From Atopsyche davidsoni (Eukaryota; Arthropoda; Insecta; Trichoptera; Hydrobiosidae), in assembly GCA_022113835.1 (NCBI GenBank), contig JAILWY010000018.1, forward strand, positions 18,065,501 to 18,129,500: 64,000 nucleotides of DNA, given 5' to 3'. The position numbers and the translations under genes were made by a program. This document shows positions 50,171-62,100 of the stretch, one piece after another; within the stretch, counting starts at the first letter, position 1; every line of letters begins with the position of its first letter. The notes beneath the pieces are model-generated. The model made no database searches, was not told where the DNA came from, and saw only the letters and a list, made by a program, of their open reading frames with translations.

Positions 50171-51076
50171 TTTGCATTGGAAGCGACAGACGAAAATACT
50201 TTTTTTTTTGTTTAATTATGAAACCTCCCTATAGCACTTTTACTAGACAACAAAATTAAATTATTATACAATTAGAAATTCAATATTTTTGACAGAGAGT
50301 ACTCGGTGGAATTCCGTTTAAATATTTTAAATAATAAGCTAAATACTTCAGTGATTTTTATTGGTGACTGGTTTTGCCAACCTTTCACGTTGGTATTATC
50401 AAACGATAATGCCAGTCGGAGCAATCTATCGCGCCCCCGCCCTCTCCCTCGAGCCTGAAGCATTGCAAGTCTCGTGATGTTATCTGGAAAATGCTCACAC
50501 CTTTTGCATTGGAAGCGACAGACGAAAATACTTTTTTTTTTGTTTAATTATGAAACCTCCCTATAGCACTTTTACTAGACAACAAAATTAAATTATTATA
50601 CAATTAGAAATTCAATATTTTTGACAGAGAGTACTCGGTGGAATTCCGTTTAAATATTTTAAATAATAAGCTAAATACTTCAGTGATTTTTATTGGTGAC
50701 TGGTTTTGCCAACCTTTCACGTTGGTATTATCAAACGATAATGCCAGTCGGAGCAATCTATCGCGCCCCCGCCCTCTCCCTCGAGCCTGAAGCATTGCAA
50801 GTCTCGTGATGTTATCTGGAAAATGCTCACACCTTTTGCATTGGAAGCGACAGACGAAAATACTTATTTTTTCGTTTAATTATGAAACCCCCCTTTAGCA
50901 CTTTTACTAGACAACAAAATTAAATTATTATACAATCAGAAATTTAATATTTTTGACAGAGAGTACTAGGTGGAATTCCATTTTAATATTTTAAATAAAA
51001 AGCTAAATACTTGAGTGATTTTTCCACGTTTAAATTTTTATTGGTGACCGGTTTCGCCAACCTTTCACGTTGGCAT
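50081..51076. repeat. Tandem array, three units of 332 bp
   Basis: Units start at 50081, 50413 and 50745 with CAGTCGGAGCAATCTATCGC. Each unit is about 95 bp of GC-rich host-like sequence plus about 237 bp of the long-inverted-repeat MITE family (AATTATGAAACC through ACGTTGGTATTATC). Units 1 and 2 share MITE variants (GACTGGTTTTGCC) that unit 3 lacks; units 2 and 3 share host-part variants (CGCCCTCTCCCTCGAG) that unit 1 lacks. The unit 1-2 and 2-3 junctions read AATGCCAGTCGG. Confidence 0.85.
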
Positions 51077-51145
51077 TATCAAACGATAATGCCAACTTGA
51101 AAGGTTGGCGTAACAAGTCACCAATAAAAATATATTTGTGGAAAA
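51030..51145. mobile_element. Long-inverted-repeat MITE, copy at the end of the array
   Basis: Left arm TTGGTGACCGGTTTCGCCAA and right arm TTGGCGTAACAAGTCACCAA are inverted around ATTATCAAACGATAAT, so this is a full palindromic core. In the preceding array units the right arm is replaced by host sequence after AATGCCA. Confidence 0.7.
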
Positions 51146-51164
51146 ATCACACAAGTGTTTCATC

Positions 51165-51505
51165 CAAAAAAATTAAATTAAATATTTAATAATCGTTTGA
51201 GGTATAAACATCTTTAAATAAACAATAATTTGATGTCTATACCTCAAACGATTATTGAATATTTAATTTGATTTTTTTGAATAAAATACTTGAGTGATTT
51301 TCTACATGTTCGTTTTTATTTGTGACCGGTTATTATTATATAAATTGCTTATTATTATATAAAATCTCACTCTGATAATGCCAACGTATAAAGGTTGGCG
51401 AAACCGGTCACAAATAAAAACGAACATGTGGAAAATCTCTTAAGTATTTTATTCAAAAGCATTGAAATGGAATTCCACCAAGTACTCTCTATCAAAAATA
51501 TTAAA
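51165..51505 (+). mobile_element. Long-inverted-repeat MITE, composite copy
   Basis: An outer inverted pair (TTTGAGGTATA near 51192 with TATACCTCAAACGATTATTG at 51238) precedes arms at about 51271-51330 and 51403-51462 that contain AATACTTGAGTGATTTTC and GTGACCGGT. The centre holds CTGATAATGCCAACG (51372-51386), a hairpin and GGCGAAACCGG. GGAATTCCACCAAGTACTC follows. It is a close relative of the copy at 58.44 kb. Confidence 0.75.
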
Positions 51506-51599
51506 TTTCTAAACTTAATAGCATCTATAATTTGGCTTATAGTTGGAGATAACGATATAAAAAGTAACAAAACACCTTTAGAATACTTCAACGCTTAAC

Positions 51600-52260
51600 A
51601 TGCAATTTGCATCTAAGAATTTCATTTCGTGAATTGTTTAATGTATATTTTTTTAAATTTTATGCAAAAATAAACTTTATTTGATTTATTTCACTTCTGA
51701 AAAAATACTTTTTAAATTCCAAAATACTTTGTACTTGTTTAATAAAATAACTTTTTTTTCTTTGCATAAAATCTACTCTCGCTTTTTCTTGTGAGCAATA
51801 CTTTCCTTTGGAGCTACAACAAAATTGCAAGCTTACAAAGTTATTTTAAACATTTATAAACAATATCACAAACATGTTTTTTTTTTGTGGAAAAACACGT
51901 AAGGACCAGTCAATATATTTTGATCATTCAAGGAATCGACAGTTTATAATGGTGAGCAAATGTGTGGACTTAAAATATGTCACTGTATATTTCGCCTCAG
52001 TGTTCGAGCAAGATATTCCGGAAGGAAGAAACCGCCAAGCCTCGGTGACGGCAGGGACGGCGCGTGCTGGAGTGGCGGCCCACAGGACCTGCCGCTAATG
52101 AGATCCTCCCCGCGAGCCGCCTCTGGTGGAAGCTCTTCTCAAACCAAAATATTTACTCGCCTCATTACAACCAAGTGCCAAAATAATAGGACCACCCGCG
52201 CCGCCATTGGCCACCGTTTGATAAACTGTGACATCTTATTTTTTTACTTGTCTTATAACA
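51600..52260. other. Non-coding stretch with GC-rich block
   Basis: A GC-rich block lies at about 52010-52240. Open frames of 74 and 102 codons across it have no recognised domain. The rest is AT-rich. Confidence 0.4.
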
Positions 52261-52265
52261 CTAAG

Positions 52266-52595
52266 TAATATTTTTGAGTAAAACACTTGAGTGATTTTCC
52301 ATATGTTCGTTTTGTTTGTTTCGCCAACCTTTCACGTTTTATATAATAATAAGCAATTAGGTAAACAATTGTTAGAGGGAGAGGTTGTTGGAAAGAGAGA
52401 GAGTGATTGTCAGGTGGTAAGGGCTTATGTGATTTTACTGTACCTGACAAGTGGAGGATTCTATATAATTGCAAATTTTTGTGAACAAATGTTTTTTTAT
52501 ATTAATGGGGTAATTATCTAAAGTAGTGGCTTTGAAAGGTTGGCGAAACCGGTCACAAGTCAAGTATTTTACTCAAAATAACACTGAGTGTCGAA
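52266..52595. mobile_element. Long-inverted-repeat MITE with a foreign insert
   Basis: Left arm GAGTAAAACACTTGAGTGA and TTTCGCCAACCTTTCACGTT at about 52275-52340; right arm AAAGGTTGGCGAAACCGGTC and AAGTATTTTACTC at about 52536-52577. The roughly 190 bp between arms are unrelated to the other copies and include a GAGAGAGAG tract, so the centre was replaced or invaded. Confidence 0.6.
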
Positions 52596-52599
52596 ATGG

Positions 52600-55500
52600 T
52601 CACTATTTTATAGAATGGAAACATAGAAAATTTTCTTCTTTCATAAAACAAATAAATTATTTTTTACATAAATAAGTACATACAATACAAAAAATATATA
52701 CTTATAATGCTTGATGCTTAAGTAGCTTGTTGGGTTGTTTTTATTATATATTTTCAAATCCCATAATCCAGCATAAAAAAAAAAACGTTTCCATTAATCA
52801 TAAAAATGCTTATGAATTTATTCATTTGGTGTCGTAATTTATGTGGGTTATTATTATTTTCGTCATTTAAAAACATAGTAAATACTGGAAGAGAGCATAA
52901 CTATATATACCGGGTAAATATTTATGCGACATTTTTAGTAGTAAAGGAAGTATAAACCTCAAAGCGAGAGTATTTGCCGCGCGCCGTCCTGCCGCTGACA
53001 GCACAATGGCTCCCATCTGTCACGGACAGCTCCGCCGAGACATCCACCTAAGAATTTTTTAACATTTCCACAAAAGATGAGCACTCTCATAGTTTTTACA
53101 AGTACTACTATGAAAAGAGTTTCAGAGAAAAAACACAAAGAAAATCAAGCCAATGCAGCGGTTCAAATTTCCACAGCAAAAGGAAAGACTTTTAAATTCG
53201 CGGTAATGCCATTTTTTTTTTAAAAATCAGGTCAACGTATTGAAGAAAATACGATGGTATATAATAAATCAAATCTATAATTCAAAAAAATATCTCGCTT
53301 TTTAAATTATTTCTTCCAGCCTGGAGCAATCGAATCGCGCGAAAAAACATACGGAAAAGATCCTTTAAAGACGATAAAAAGAAGGGTGAACAATTCTATC
53401 AACCGTCCTTCTTATCAGTTGATTGAATCCGGCATAGTTCCAAATTATGCAAGGATTTTTGGCTTTCGGGCGGGCCAGGTGCTTTTGAATTTTACCTGCT
53501 GGGAAGTTAATAATGTTTATTCGCAAATAACCAGGTGAATAATTTAAAAAAATATTTTTAATGATTATAAGTGTTACAAAAATAAAGAAGGTCTAGTGAT
53601 ATTTTTGGAGTTTTGTGATGAATGTGAAGTTGTTGTTTCTAGTTGCACTGCGCTCGGTGCAGGGAGTACCGCCTCTTCCATGTAACGCTCCCGAGCCATC
53701 ACTCAGGTATTTATAGCCAGAATGTACACATTGCTGCGAGGGTAATGGGAGATGATGCATGGGACTCGTCGGCGTCAAATCGATAAATCGACTAATTGAA
53801 GCAAACGATTTATTTTCTTGAATTCGGTGCAGAACAATCAATGAATAAAACGAGGGGTGTGCAACGTAGCAACAACTGTACGCAAGAGCTGCGGGATATT
53901 ATTTACGTTGTATCGTAGTCCTTAATTAATATATTATGAAGCTCTTGTCACCGTGAATATAATGGAAGACTTAGACGAAAATATCCATCCTCCAATATTC
54001 ATAAATCGGAGGCTTAACGAGGCTGTTTATTAGGCAGAGCCAATAAATAAGGCCCGGGCCGCCGGCCTGACCCGGGCCGAGAGTGGCAACTATAAAGTGG
54101 GCCTATCTAGGGTATTTAAAATTCCGCAGTTGGCCGGTAAATTCCACTTTACTTGATGTGGGTCGGCCGCGGTTACCTGCCTCGCCGCGCCGCCCCGACA
54201 AGGAAAAATAAACCAGCTTTGACGTGAATTTTCCGAGAGTGTCGCTCCAAGAACACTCGCGAGGTGATGAGGGGCCAATGAAAGCAACGCAGGAGGGAAC
54301 GCCATATTCTAAGCGACTGGAAATATGTCTTTGGTTATAAATATTATGCGCTTTTGGAGCGGAAAGAAAGGGACAAAGCGTAATTTTCACCGAAGAATCT
54401 AGCAAAGAATTCTGTAGAAAGTGGGTATCAAAGAATGAAAAGGAGGTTAGAATTTCTGGAATAGTTAAAATAACAACGCAAAGCGGTTACGGCGACTGCG
54501 ACGGCGCGACGCTGCTCGCTGCAATAGATCCAAATGCTTGTTTTTTTAAGACTTTTTTGCTAGTGGTTTAAGCGCCTTTGTGATAAAAAAGGATGTAAAA
54601 AAACACTTCCTGGCGCTACGCAGCGGCTGTATTTGTTTATTTATCTCAGACAGACTCTTTTTACGGCATTCCGTGTGTAGGAACTTTGCGTACATTCCGT
54701 ATGACGGCTGCCGGCGCGGACTCTCGTTAGATAAATACTATTTTATTCGCGTGCGCTCGAATACATCGGCGGGCGGTCGTCGGCGCCCTCCCCCTCTGCG
54801 CAAACTTTAGGGCTCTTTATAAATTATTCAATAGCTTGGTATTTATTTGTACTTAAAAATACAACAGAACATGTTTTAGATTGACTATTCAATTTTCTTT
54901 CATCGAAACGATATTTGTATGCAACTACACTCGCAGTACCAACACACGCAGCGAAAGTGCTCCTAACTATTATGTTTTTACACTAGCGTTAGGTGCGTAC
55001 ATACATAATTGTAGAGCCATACGCAGGCCGTGAGTTACCCTCTCGTGAAACCGGAAAGACCGTGTCCCTGTATTTCCGAGCAGCCTGCTGATCATCCTTT
55101 AGACGGTTAGATGGCAGTGCGGCCCCTCTCCTAAAAGGCTCTTACTGGATTCTTCAATACAAAATGAAACATCTTCCACGATGACTGGCTTTGTGGGAAA
55201 TACAATGGATTGTTAATAACTTTTCAAGTGCACCCTTCAGATTGTAAGGGCGCGGGGCTGGCTTGTCGTCACCGCGCGTACACAGACTCACTCACTTGTC
55301 GGTATCAGAGAGCTTCTGTCTACGGACAGGTACTGCTTTTTATGGTCATTAAATGTAATATTTATATCAAAATAATTACCTGTAACAATCTATCTTAATT
55401 AATAAGTTTAAAAGCTCATAAAACTTTTATCATTTAAAACAAGGCACAATATTAAACATTATAAAAGAAAAAAAAAACATAAGTAACAAGTTTTAGTATA

Positions 55501-58420
55501 TATTTGTCTGAAAATCAGTATTTATCCGTGGCGTGTGATAAGAACACGCAACGTAAGGAAGTCTGGCTCGCGCTATGATTTATTTGTGCTAGTAAGAGGC
55601 AAGGTTTAATTTATATCTCGTTTAAGGCAAATACAGGGTCTTGGCCTCTGGCAAACCATATTTACAAACTATTTTAGGAAATTAAATACACTTGTCGCAT
55701 TTAACCAGTAATTATAAAATATATTTAACACAACTAGTTTTAAAAGAAGTAAGGTTAAATGAAGGGTTAAAAATATACAATTTCCTTATTTTATTTTATA
55801 AAAAATTATAAGATACAGTTTAAATTTAATGAACGTGTATATTCCCTGTCAAACAGGTACTCTTTAGGGAGGGCACCCTGCCACAGTCCCCCCTGACGCC
55901 CGACTGAAGCGAGAAGAGCCCTCTCCGTTGGGTGAAGCGAGCACCTTTGACACTTTGTTTTGTCAATATTAATAACGATATTATTTTTTCAACCAACAAC
56001 ATAGACGACTCATCAGCAATGTAAAAAATTCAGCTTAAAACGGGAAGTATGAATATGACTTACTTAATTTTAATTTATGCCACGGAGGTATGTATTTTTT
56101 CAAAACTGTCAAATGTAAAGCTAACCTAATAAAAAATGGAAATCAAGCTTTTAGTCTAGATTCAAAACAAATAAGATAGCGAATTACTACCAAAAAGTTA
56201 TGTTACAGCTATTTAAAATTTATATATAATTAAAACAAATCCCAATTCATTTCTTTTTTTTTTAATTTCAAATGCATATAAAGGGAATGAATGCAGTGCA
56301 ACTGTATCAAAATGAAGTAAATAAAAATGACTAAAATACTTAGGTTCTAGTTTCTTAAGTTCCCACTTTATCTGCAATGCAAAGCAATTTAAAACTTTGG
56401 CACTGTAGATCATATTATATTGAGCTATTTGATGGGTAGATCAGTACAGAGATTTGCAAAATGTAGTATTATATGATGCACAACGTGTAGTATATTTTAT
56501 GTGCTATTAAATTTGTTGGATTCGTAGATTCTTAATGGCTTCAGTGTTTGATTATAACGCCAGTGAATTTCGATAAATATTCATATCTAAAATACCTTTT
56601 CTTTTTTCATTATTGCTTATTCATAAATATATCGAGGCTGGTTATGTCAGTCTGCCTAGTTGTCTGGAAAAGTTAAAGTATCTACGGAGAAGAAAAACAG
56701 TGAAATCGACGGTTCATGAAATTATTCATAAGCTTTTAGGAAAATTCACCGTTTATTATTGCTTACCAGCAACCTCGATGGAGTTAAAGGGGTGCAGCAC
56801 CGACAGGTTTAAAATTTTTACGTAAAATACTTTATTGTTCTATGTCAGGATTAAAAAGATATGTATTTTAAAAATATTTTTTTACCTATGGGTGATAAAT
56901 CAAGTTCGATATATAGTACTTATAATTATTCAAATTATACAATCATACTCATGAAATGTAGAACCAGTGAATAAATGTCAGTTAAAAACACTAAAAGGTT
57001 ATAAATTTAGAATGATTTAAATCTGAAAATGTTTTTTGATGTACACACAAATTTAACCACTTAAAAATGAAAAAAAAAACCGCCGGTAAAATTGAATTAC
57101 CTCCTCGCGTATATTCTAATATAATCTACTTGAAATACGATTTCGAAAGCAACGGAAACAAAAAGGGAAGCTTGTTACAGTGCAGCTGCGGAATACTGAT
57201 TCAGAGGCAGAGATTTTTTGCTCGCAGTCTGACCTGAAGTGTTGGTCCAACACAGTTCAAACAATTAAACCCTCTCCCCTCCCCCGCCGCCACCATCAAT
57301 TCATTTGCACACATTTGCATACACGGACATTTACATAAAGCACATATAAAGTAGGGAGAAGGAATTAATTGAATGAAGCTCCTCAAACATTTACGTAATG
57401 TAGGTACGCACGGCGATACTCCGATATTTTAATTGCATTGATATACTCGTGCCGCTCCGGCTCGGGGACATCGGCCAAAATCACAGCCCCGGCTCGATGG
57501 GGTAGTTTCAAGTAAAAACCGCTGCAAATGTAAATGTTAATGTATCAAATATTCCATTGTTTTGCAGAGCAGATGTGAGCTTTTAAGCTTTTAATTCTCG
57601 AATGTAACCGCAAAATGAATTCGTTTGTTCGAATCGACTGGTATGTATTGCATGAAGAGCGTCAAACTAAAATGCTGATGTTGAAGCGTATCGGATATGT
57701 ACGAGAAGGATCTAGGAGTGACTTTTTTTTACAGGTATTTATCATAACGTAAAAAACTAATAAATTTACCATTACCATGCCAACACACAAAAAAAACTTA
57801 ATACTATTGTATATGATCAATAATATATAATTGAAATTAAATTAACCGGAAATAAAGTTTGAAATATTTTAATGTGTAGTTTTCTCGAAAATTACACATC
57901 ATTCAAATACAACTCACTATTAATTAATAAATTATCCATAATAGAGTTTTAGAATGTAGCTAAATTATTTAATTAAACAAAACTGACCATTGAGCTTGTA
58001 TGAACGAAAACTGATTGCACACAAATATAGCCGTAAATAAAGGGCGATAAAAGATAAGCGCACCGCACTATTGAATATTAATTATTACTACTGCACTGAT
58101 AATACAATAATAAGTAATCATTAAACCAAATGAAACTAAATTGTAATTTAAAGGATAATTACATTTAAATAAAAATAAATAAATTCTAATTGCAGTTATA
58201 TTTAAGTTAAAGACAAAATAAATAAGTATATTTTTATCTAAAGTTAATAATATTTTATAGCTAAAATATTTGAATTTTTGATAACAACAGTTGCATCTTA
58301 TAATGACGGAAGCAACACAGTAAAAATAATAACAATGACAAGATATATAAATTAAAAATATTGGCACTGCTTATATTGAAACTAAATTATGATGTAAATA
58401 ATTTTCAACCAAAAATTATT
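52600..58420. other. Non-coding stretch with many GC-rich blocks
   Basis: GC-rich blocks lie at about 52960-53050, 53640-53780, 54000-54310, 54480-54800, 55010-55340, 55850-55960 and 57100-57500, one of the densest sets in the window. The 54.0-54.3 kb block has nested GGCCCGGGCC-type palindromes (54050-54080) next to AATAAATAAG. The 57.2-57.5 kb block has an octamer-like ATTTGCATACA. I see no defensible gene. Confidence 0.45.
53618..53716 (+). CDS. Possible small secreted-type ORF or signal-peptide exon
   Basis: An ATG opens 32 codons, beginning MNVKLLFLVALRSVQGVPPL, then a short Cys/Pro-containing stretch and TAG. The start looks like a signal peptide: a Lys, a hydrophobic core and a small residue (VQG) at a plausible cleavage point. 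A donor-like CAG followed by GTATTT at 53707 would let it be a first exon instead. No paralog, partner exon or promoter can be shown, and a chance match in so long a non-coding stretch is likely. Confidence 0.18.
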   Translation: MNVKLLFLVALRSVQGVPPLPCNAPEPSLRYL

Positions 58421-58432
58421 GTTTGTTTAAAG

Positions 58433-58715
58433 ATGTTTATACCTCAAACGATTATTGAAAATTTAATTTGATATTTTTGAATAAAATACTTGAGTGATTT
58501 TCCACATGTTCGTTTTTATTTGTGACCGGTTATTATTATATAAATTGCTTTTTATTATATAAAATCTCACTCTGTTTGATAATGCCAACGTGAAATGTTG
58601 GCGAAACCGGTCACAAATAAAAACGAACATGTGGAAAATCACTCAAGTATTTTATTCAAAAATATTAAAATAGAATTCCACCAAGTACTCACTGTCAAAA
58701 ATATTGAATTTCTAT
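58433..58715 (+). mobile_element. Long-inverted-repeat MITE, copy with perfect 60-bp arms
   Basis: Arms at 58471-58530 and 58606-58665 are perfect 60-bp inverted repeats ending inward in GTGACCGGT / ACCGGTCAC. The centre contains TTTGATAATGCCAACGTG, a hairpin and TTGGCGAAACC. The left flank TACCTCAAACGATTATTG and right flank GAATTCCACCAAGTACTCAC are shared with the 51.2-51.5 kb copy. Perfect arms suggest a recent insertion. Confidence 0.8.
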
Positions 58716-58915
58716 TAAATTTGATCTAAATATGTATTCTAACACTTATTGTATAGCAAATATGTTTTTACGTCATCTGGTTTTTTTTTTGAGGACATGT
58801 TTTCTATTCTCATGTTGATTTGTATCGCATTGTGGATTTGTGATTGAAGCGTTTTATCAGAATTTTGGCTACTGAGTATTTATTCTCAAAAGGCAGAAAC
58901 ACTGCATCTTTTATA

Positions 58916-59146
58916 TACGGTGTGTGCATTAATTTTTTCAAGAAGAATCAAGCCAATTTTTGATACCTGGCTTGATTCTTTTTTGGCTTCAAAAGACGAA
59001 CAGTTCTTTTGGGATGGGATCCATAATTTGCTCGAAAGGTGGGAAAAAGTAGTGGCTAGCGATGGACAATACTTTGAATAGAATATATTATACCATTTTT
59101 TATAATAAAGCTCCAATTTCACGAAAAAATTAATGCACACACCGTA
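58916..59146 (+). mobile_element. Internally deleted mariner element
   Basis: Perfect terminal repeats start CGGTGTGTGCATTAATTTTT on each strand, flanked by TATA on both sides (TA target). At 231 bp it is much shorter than a full mariner of about 1.3 kb, but it keeps the transposase 3' end and stop. It could be mobilised in trans because its ends are intact. Confidence 0.82.
58969..59083 (+). pseudogene. mariner transposase C-terminal remnant
   Basis: The frame reads DTWLDSFLASKDEQFFWDGI, then HNLLERWEKVVASDGQYFE and a TAG stop. This is the usual C-terminus of mariner-family transposases (compare LPERWEKVVASDGQYFE). The HTH and the DD(34)D catalytic core are deleted. The reading frame that remains has no lesion, so the deletion is probably more recent than the loss seen at 40.7 kb. 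Confidence 0.8.
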
Positions 59147-59159
59147 TAGCGCATATCAC

Positions 59160-62100
59160 TGTTAACTGCATTCATATGGTATATATTTGGCGGTTACCAA
59201 GTCGCAAGTGATTGCGGTGAATAAGCTTGTGAATATTTTACGATTCCCCTAAGTTCATTGATTTGCGGTACTGTCAGGTCGGAACCTGACTGTGGGCGGT
59301 GCTCGGTTCGACTCTGATAAATGATACTTTGACGTCAAATGTCATTCATGAGTGTATCGACTGACTGCTCACTGCACCGGCCTGTCTGCTTGCGGTGCGT
59401 GCAGAAATACAAAAAACTGACTCAGAGACAAAAGTAATTTATATTTTTGAAATGTGAGTCATTGTGAGCACCCCTGCGTTAGATAGTATCTACCTATGTG
59501 AGATATTACCTTTTTCAGTGCTAAGGGCGATTAGTTCTACCGGTTTTGCATTTATATAAACAATATTTTTTTCTCCGTTATTTCTTTATTGAAACTACAC
59601 AAACGAAACCTTTTTATTCCACTTATAAAAAATCATTTAAAAAAAGTATGTCTATTCCGTTGAATAAAAATCGCATTTATGGCATTGAAAAAACCAAATC
59701 CCACACGTGACACGTTTTACAAGGATTTTTTTCGCCTTTTCTTATGTGATAAAAACATCGGTGCCGAAATAAATTTTATGTTAATTGTATACCTCTTTGT
59801 CTTTTTGATAGATCGTTTTTAAGTTATTTTAAACAAAAATTTAATTGGTTTGTAACTAATGAAATGTGTTGCTAACTTTTAGGAACTTTTGAAAATTTAC
59901 ATAGTTGTTGTTTTTAACTAGAAATACGTTTGAAACAATAAGTTATTATTCGCAAATATTTATTGTGTAATGTTTATGCAACTTTGAAATGTTTCACTGT
60001 GTTAGAGGTGGAAATACGGGTGATATGGAAAAAGAAAAACAATGGTTTATTGCGTTCCCACAGATTCAAAACCTATACAATGTCGGTATACCTATAAAGT
60101 ATACTTGCGGAGAATGTGTATCACAAGAGACGACTGGCTGATACATTTCCACGAGCACTGCATGGGTTTCCAACCCTTTACGTATTTTATTGCCAATAGT
60201 CTGGGGCCGGATATTGCTGAGTGTGAATGCCTTTCCTCTCGCGTAGCCCGTCATCTTGGAGACGATTGGCGAGCGTGGCTATGGAGAGTGTACTAGGTTT
60301 TACGACTTCTCTCGTGTCGTATCAAATATTACTTCTTTTGTTGAAATGAAATGTAATATTTATCGAGAGAGGATGCTTGTTAAAAGTGTCATCTGATATC
60401 AATACTGTACCATAGGTTTTCCAATATGGAAATCTGTGTGCGATTTAAGAAAAGTCACGTATATAACCAAATAGCTATAAGAATACATATGTTATTATTT
60501 GGTGGCGCTTTTGCCTTTCACAGGTTTCGCCAGACTGTTTAAGTATAGAAATACTGTTAAAACGAAGTATAGAATTATTATTTATATATAGGGTATTTTT
60601 AATCAAATTAGCCTGTTGTGAAAAAAAAGTAATTTTTGCACAGCACAATTACACAAAGAAGGAGTACCTAGGAAATTAAAAACTAAGAACTAAATTAAAT
60701 ATTGAAATACTTCAAGTACTGATTATTATTTCACCTTATTATGAACCTCCATATAAACTAATTACAATGTAGTTCAAGCAAGATTTTGTCATATGAAAAA
60801 AAATCTTACTATGCCTAGGTAATATGATTCCATACTTGAGAAATATTATTGTTATTAGCGTGAAACATGAAAATCAAATATTTGCATTTGTAAGTGTTGA
60901 AACCATAATAATACTAAATAATATAGACACAAGAGCTAATTTCACATTGGAAAATGCCGCGTATAACCGTAATGTCATAAGGAATAAATGATAAAAGTGA
61001 CGTCTAAAATAAGGTTCTTGTTTGTTAATAAAACAATTTACTACAAAATTAATTTGATTGTGGAAGAAATATTAGTTTTTATTTTTTTTATATTTACATA
61101 AAAATTCTGATAAAACATTCATAGTATAAATAAAATATTCAAAAAATCAATCCCGGGCACCTTCTTGCCACAAATTCGATTGAGTCCATACTTATCGTGT
61201 CTCGAGGGGCCCATATAAATTATAAACTTGTCCCCGCGGGAGTCTTATTTGCCACTTTGTGTTCCCAGGGGCGGATGCTGGGGGGCGCAGGCCGGCCTTT
61301 TTATTGTTACTATCATTGCATCGCGATAGCCTGTTTTATTACGCATGGATTATAGGGGAGGATCTGCCCGCAGAGGGGTGCTCTTCTGGACCAGCCCGAT
61401 CTGCACGGCTGCCGACGTGTCCGATAGATGCACGAACACAATTTAATAATTGCTAAAATAAAAAGTTCAATGTTTTATTTTATTCTCATGTTGTTTTGAT
61501 AAATTGCCAGCTCAGGCGTCTCGTTTTGAGTCGCAGCTCGCGCAAATAAAAAGATTGTGTTTCGTGAAAAAAATTGACTCTTCTCAATTTCCAAAAGGAA
61601 AAACCAGAAAAAAATCGTAATTAATTTCTTTAGAAATTATAATTTGGTCAATTTAAAATAAGTCTCAATAGCGGTGTCGGTCCGCGGGGCCGCAGCGCCG
61701 AGCAAATTGTGTCTTCGAGAGTAATCCCCGGCCGAGCAATTCTTTATTGCTCTCATTAAATTGTCATCTCCAGGAGTCGGGCCGAGAACAACGACAAAAA
61801 TGAAGTGTAATTTATATGAAGTGGTAAGAATTAGGCTTTCCCTTTGCCGCCGTTTCGTTTTAGAAAATCGCCAGCGAAAGGAAAACAATTCAAGCGATAA
61901 TTTTTACAAGTCATTTTTCGCGAAGTTTTTTTTCTGCTCTTTGTTTCTTCGCGAATTCTTTAATTCCCGACAAAAAAGAAGAGTATCAAGCAAAAGTTAT
62001 TTCTCGACAAATAATTCAATTTTTATAAAAATATTGTTTTGGGAACAAATATGAACGGACTCGCGTATTTTATGAATTTTTAAAATAAATGTTATTCTCA

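Noticed and set aside
50272..50795. Two identical 63-codon frames
   Set aside because: They are the same MITE-derived sequence repeated in the 332-bp array, not genes.
59265..59330. B-box-like GGTTCGACTC
   Set aside because: Flanking stems do not pair as a tRNA.
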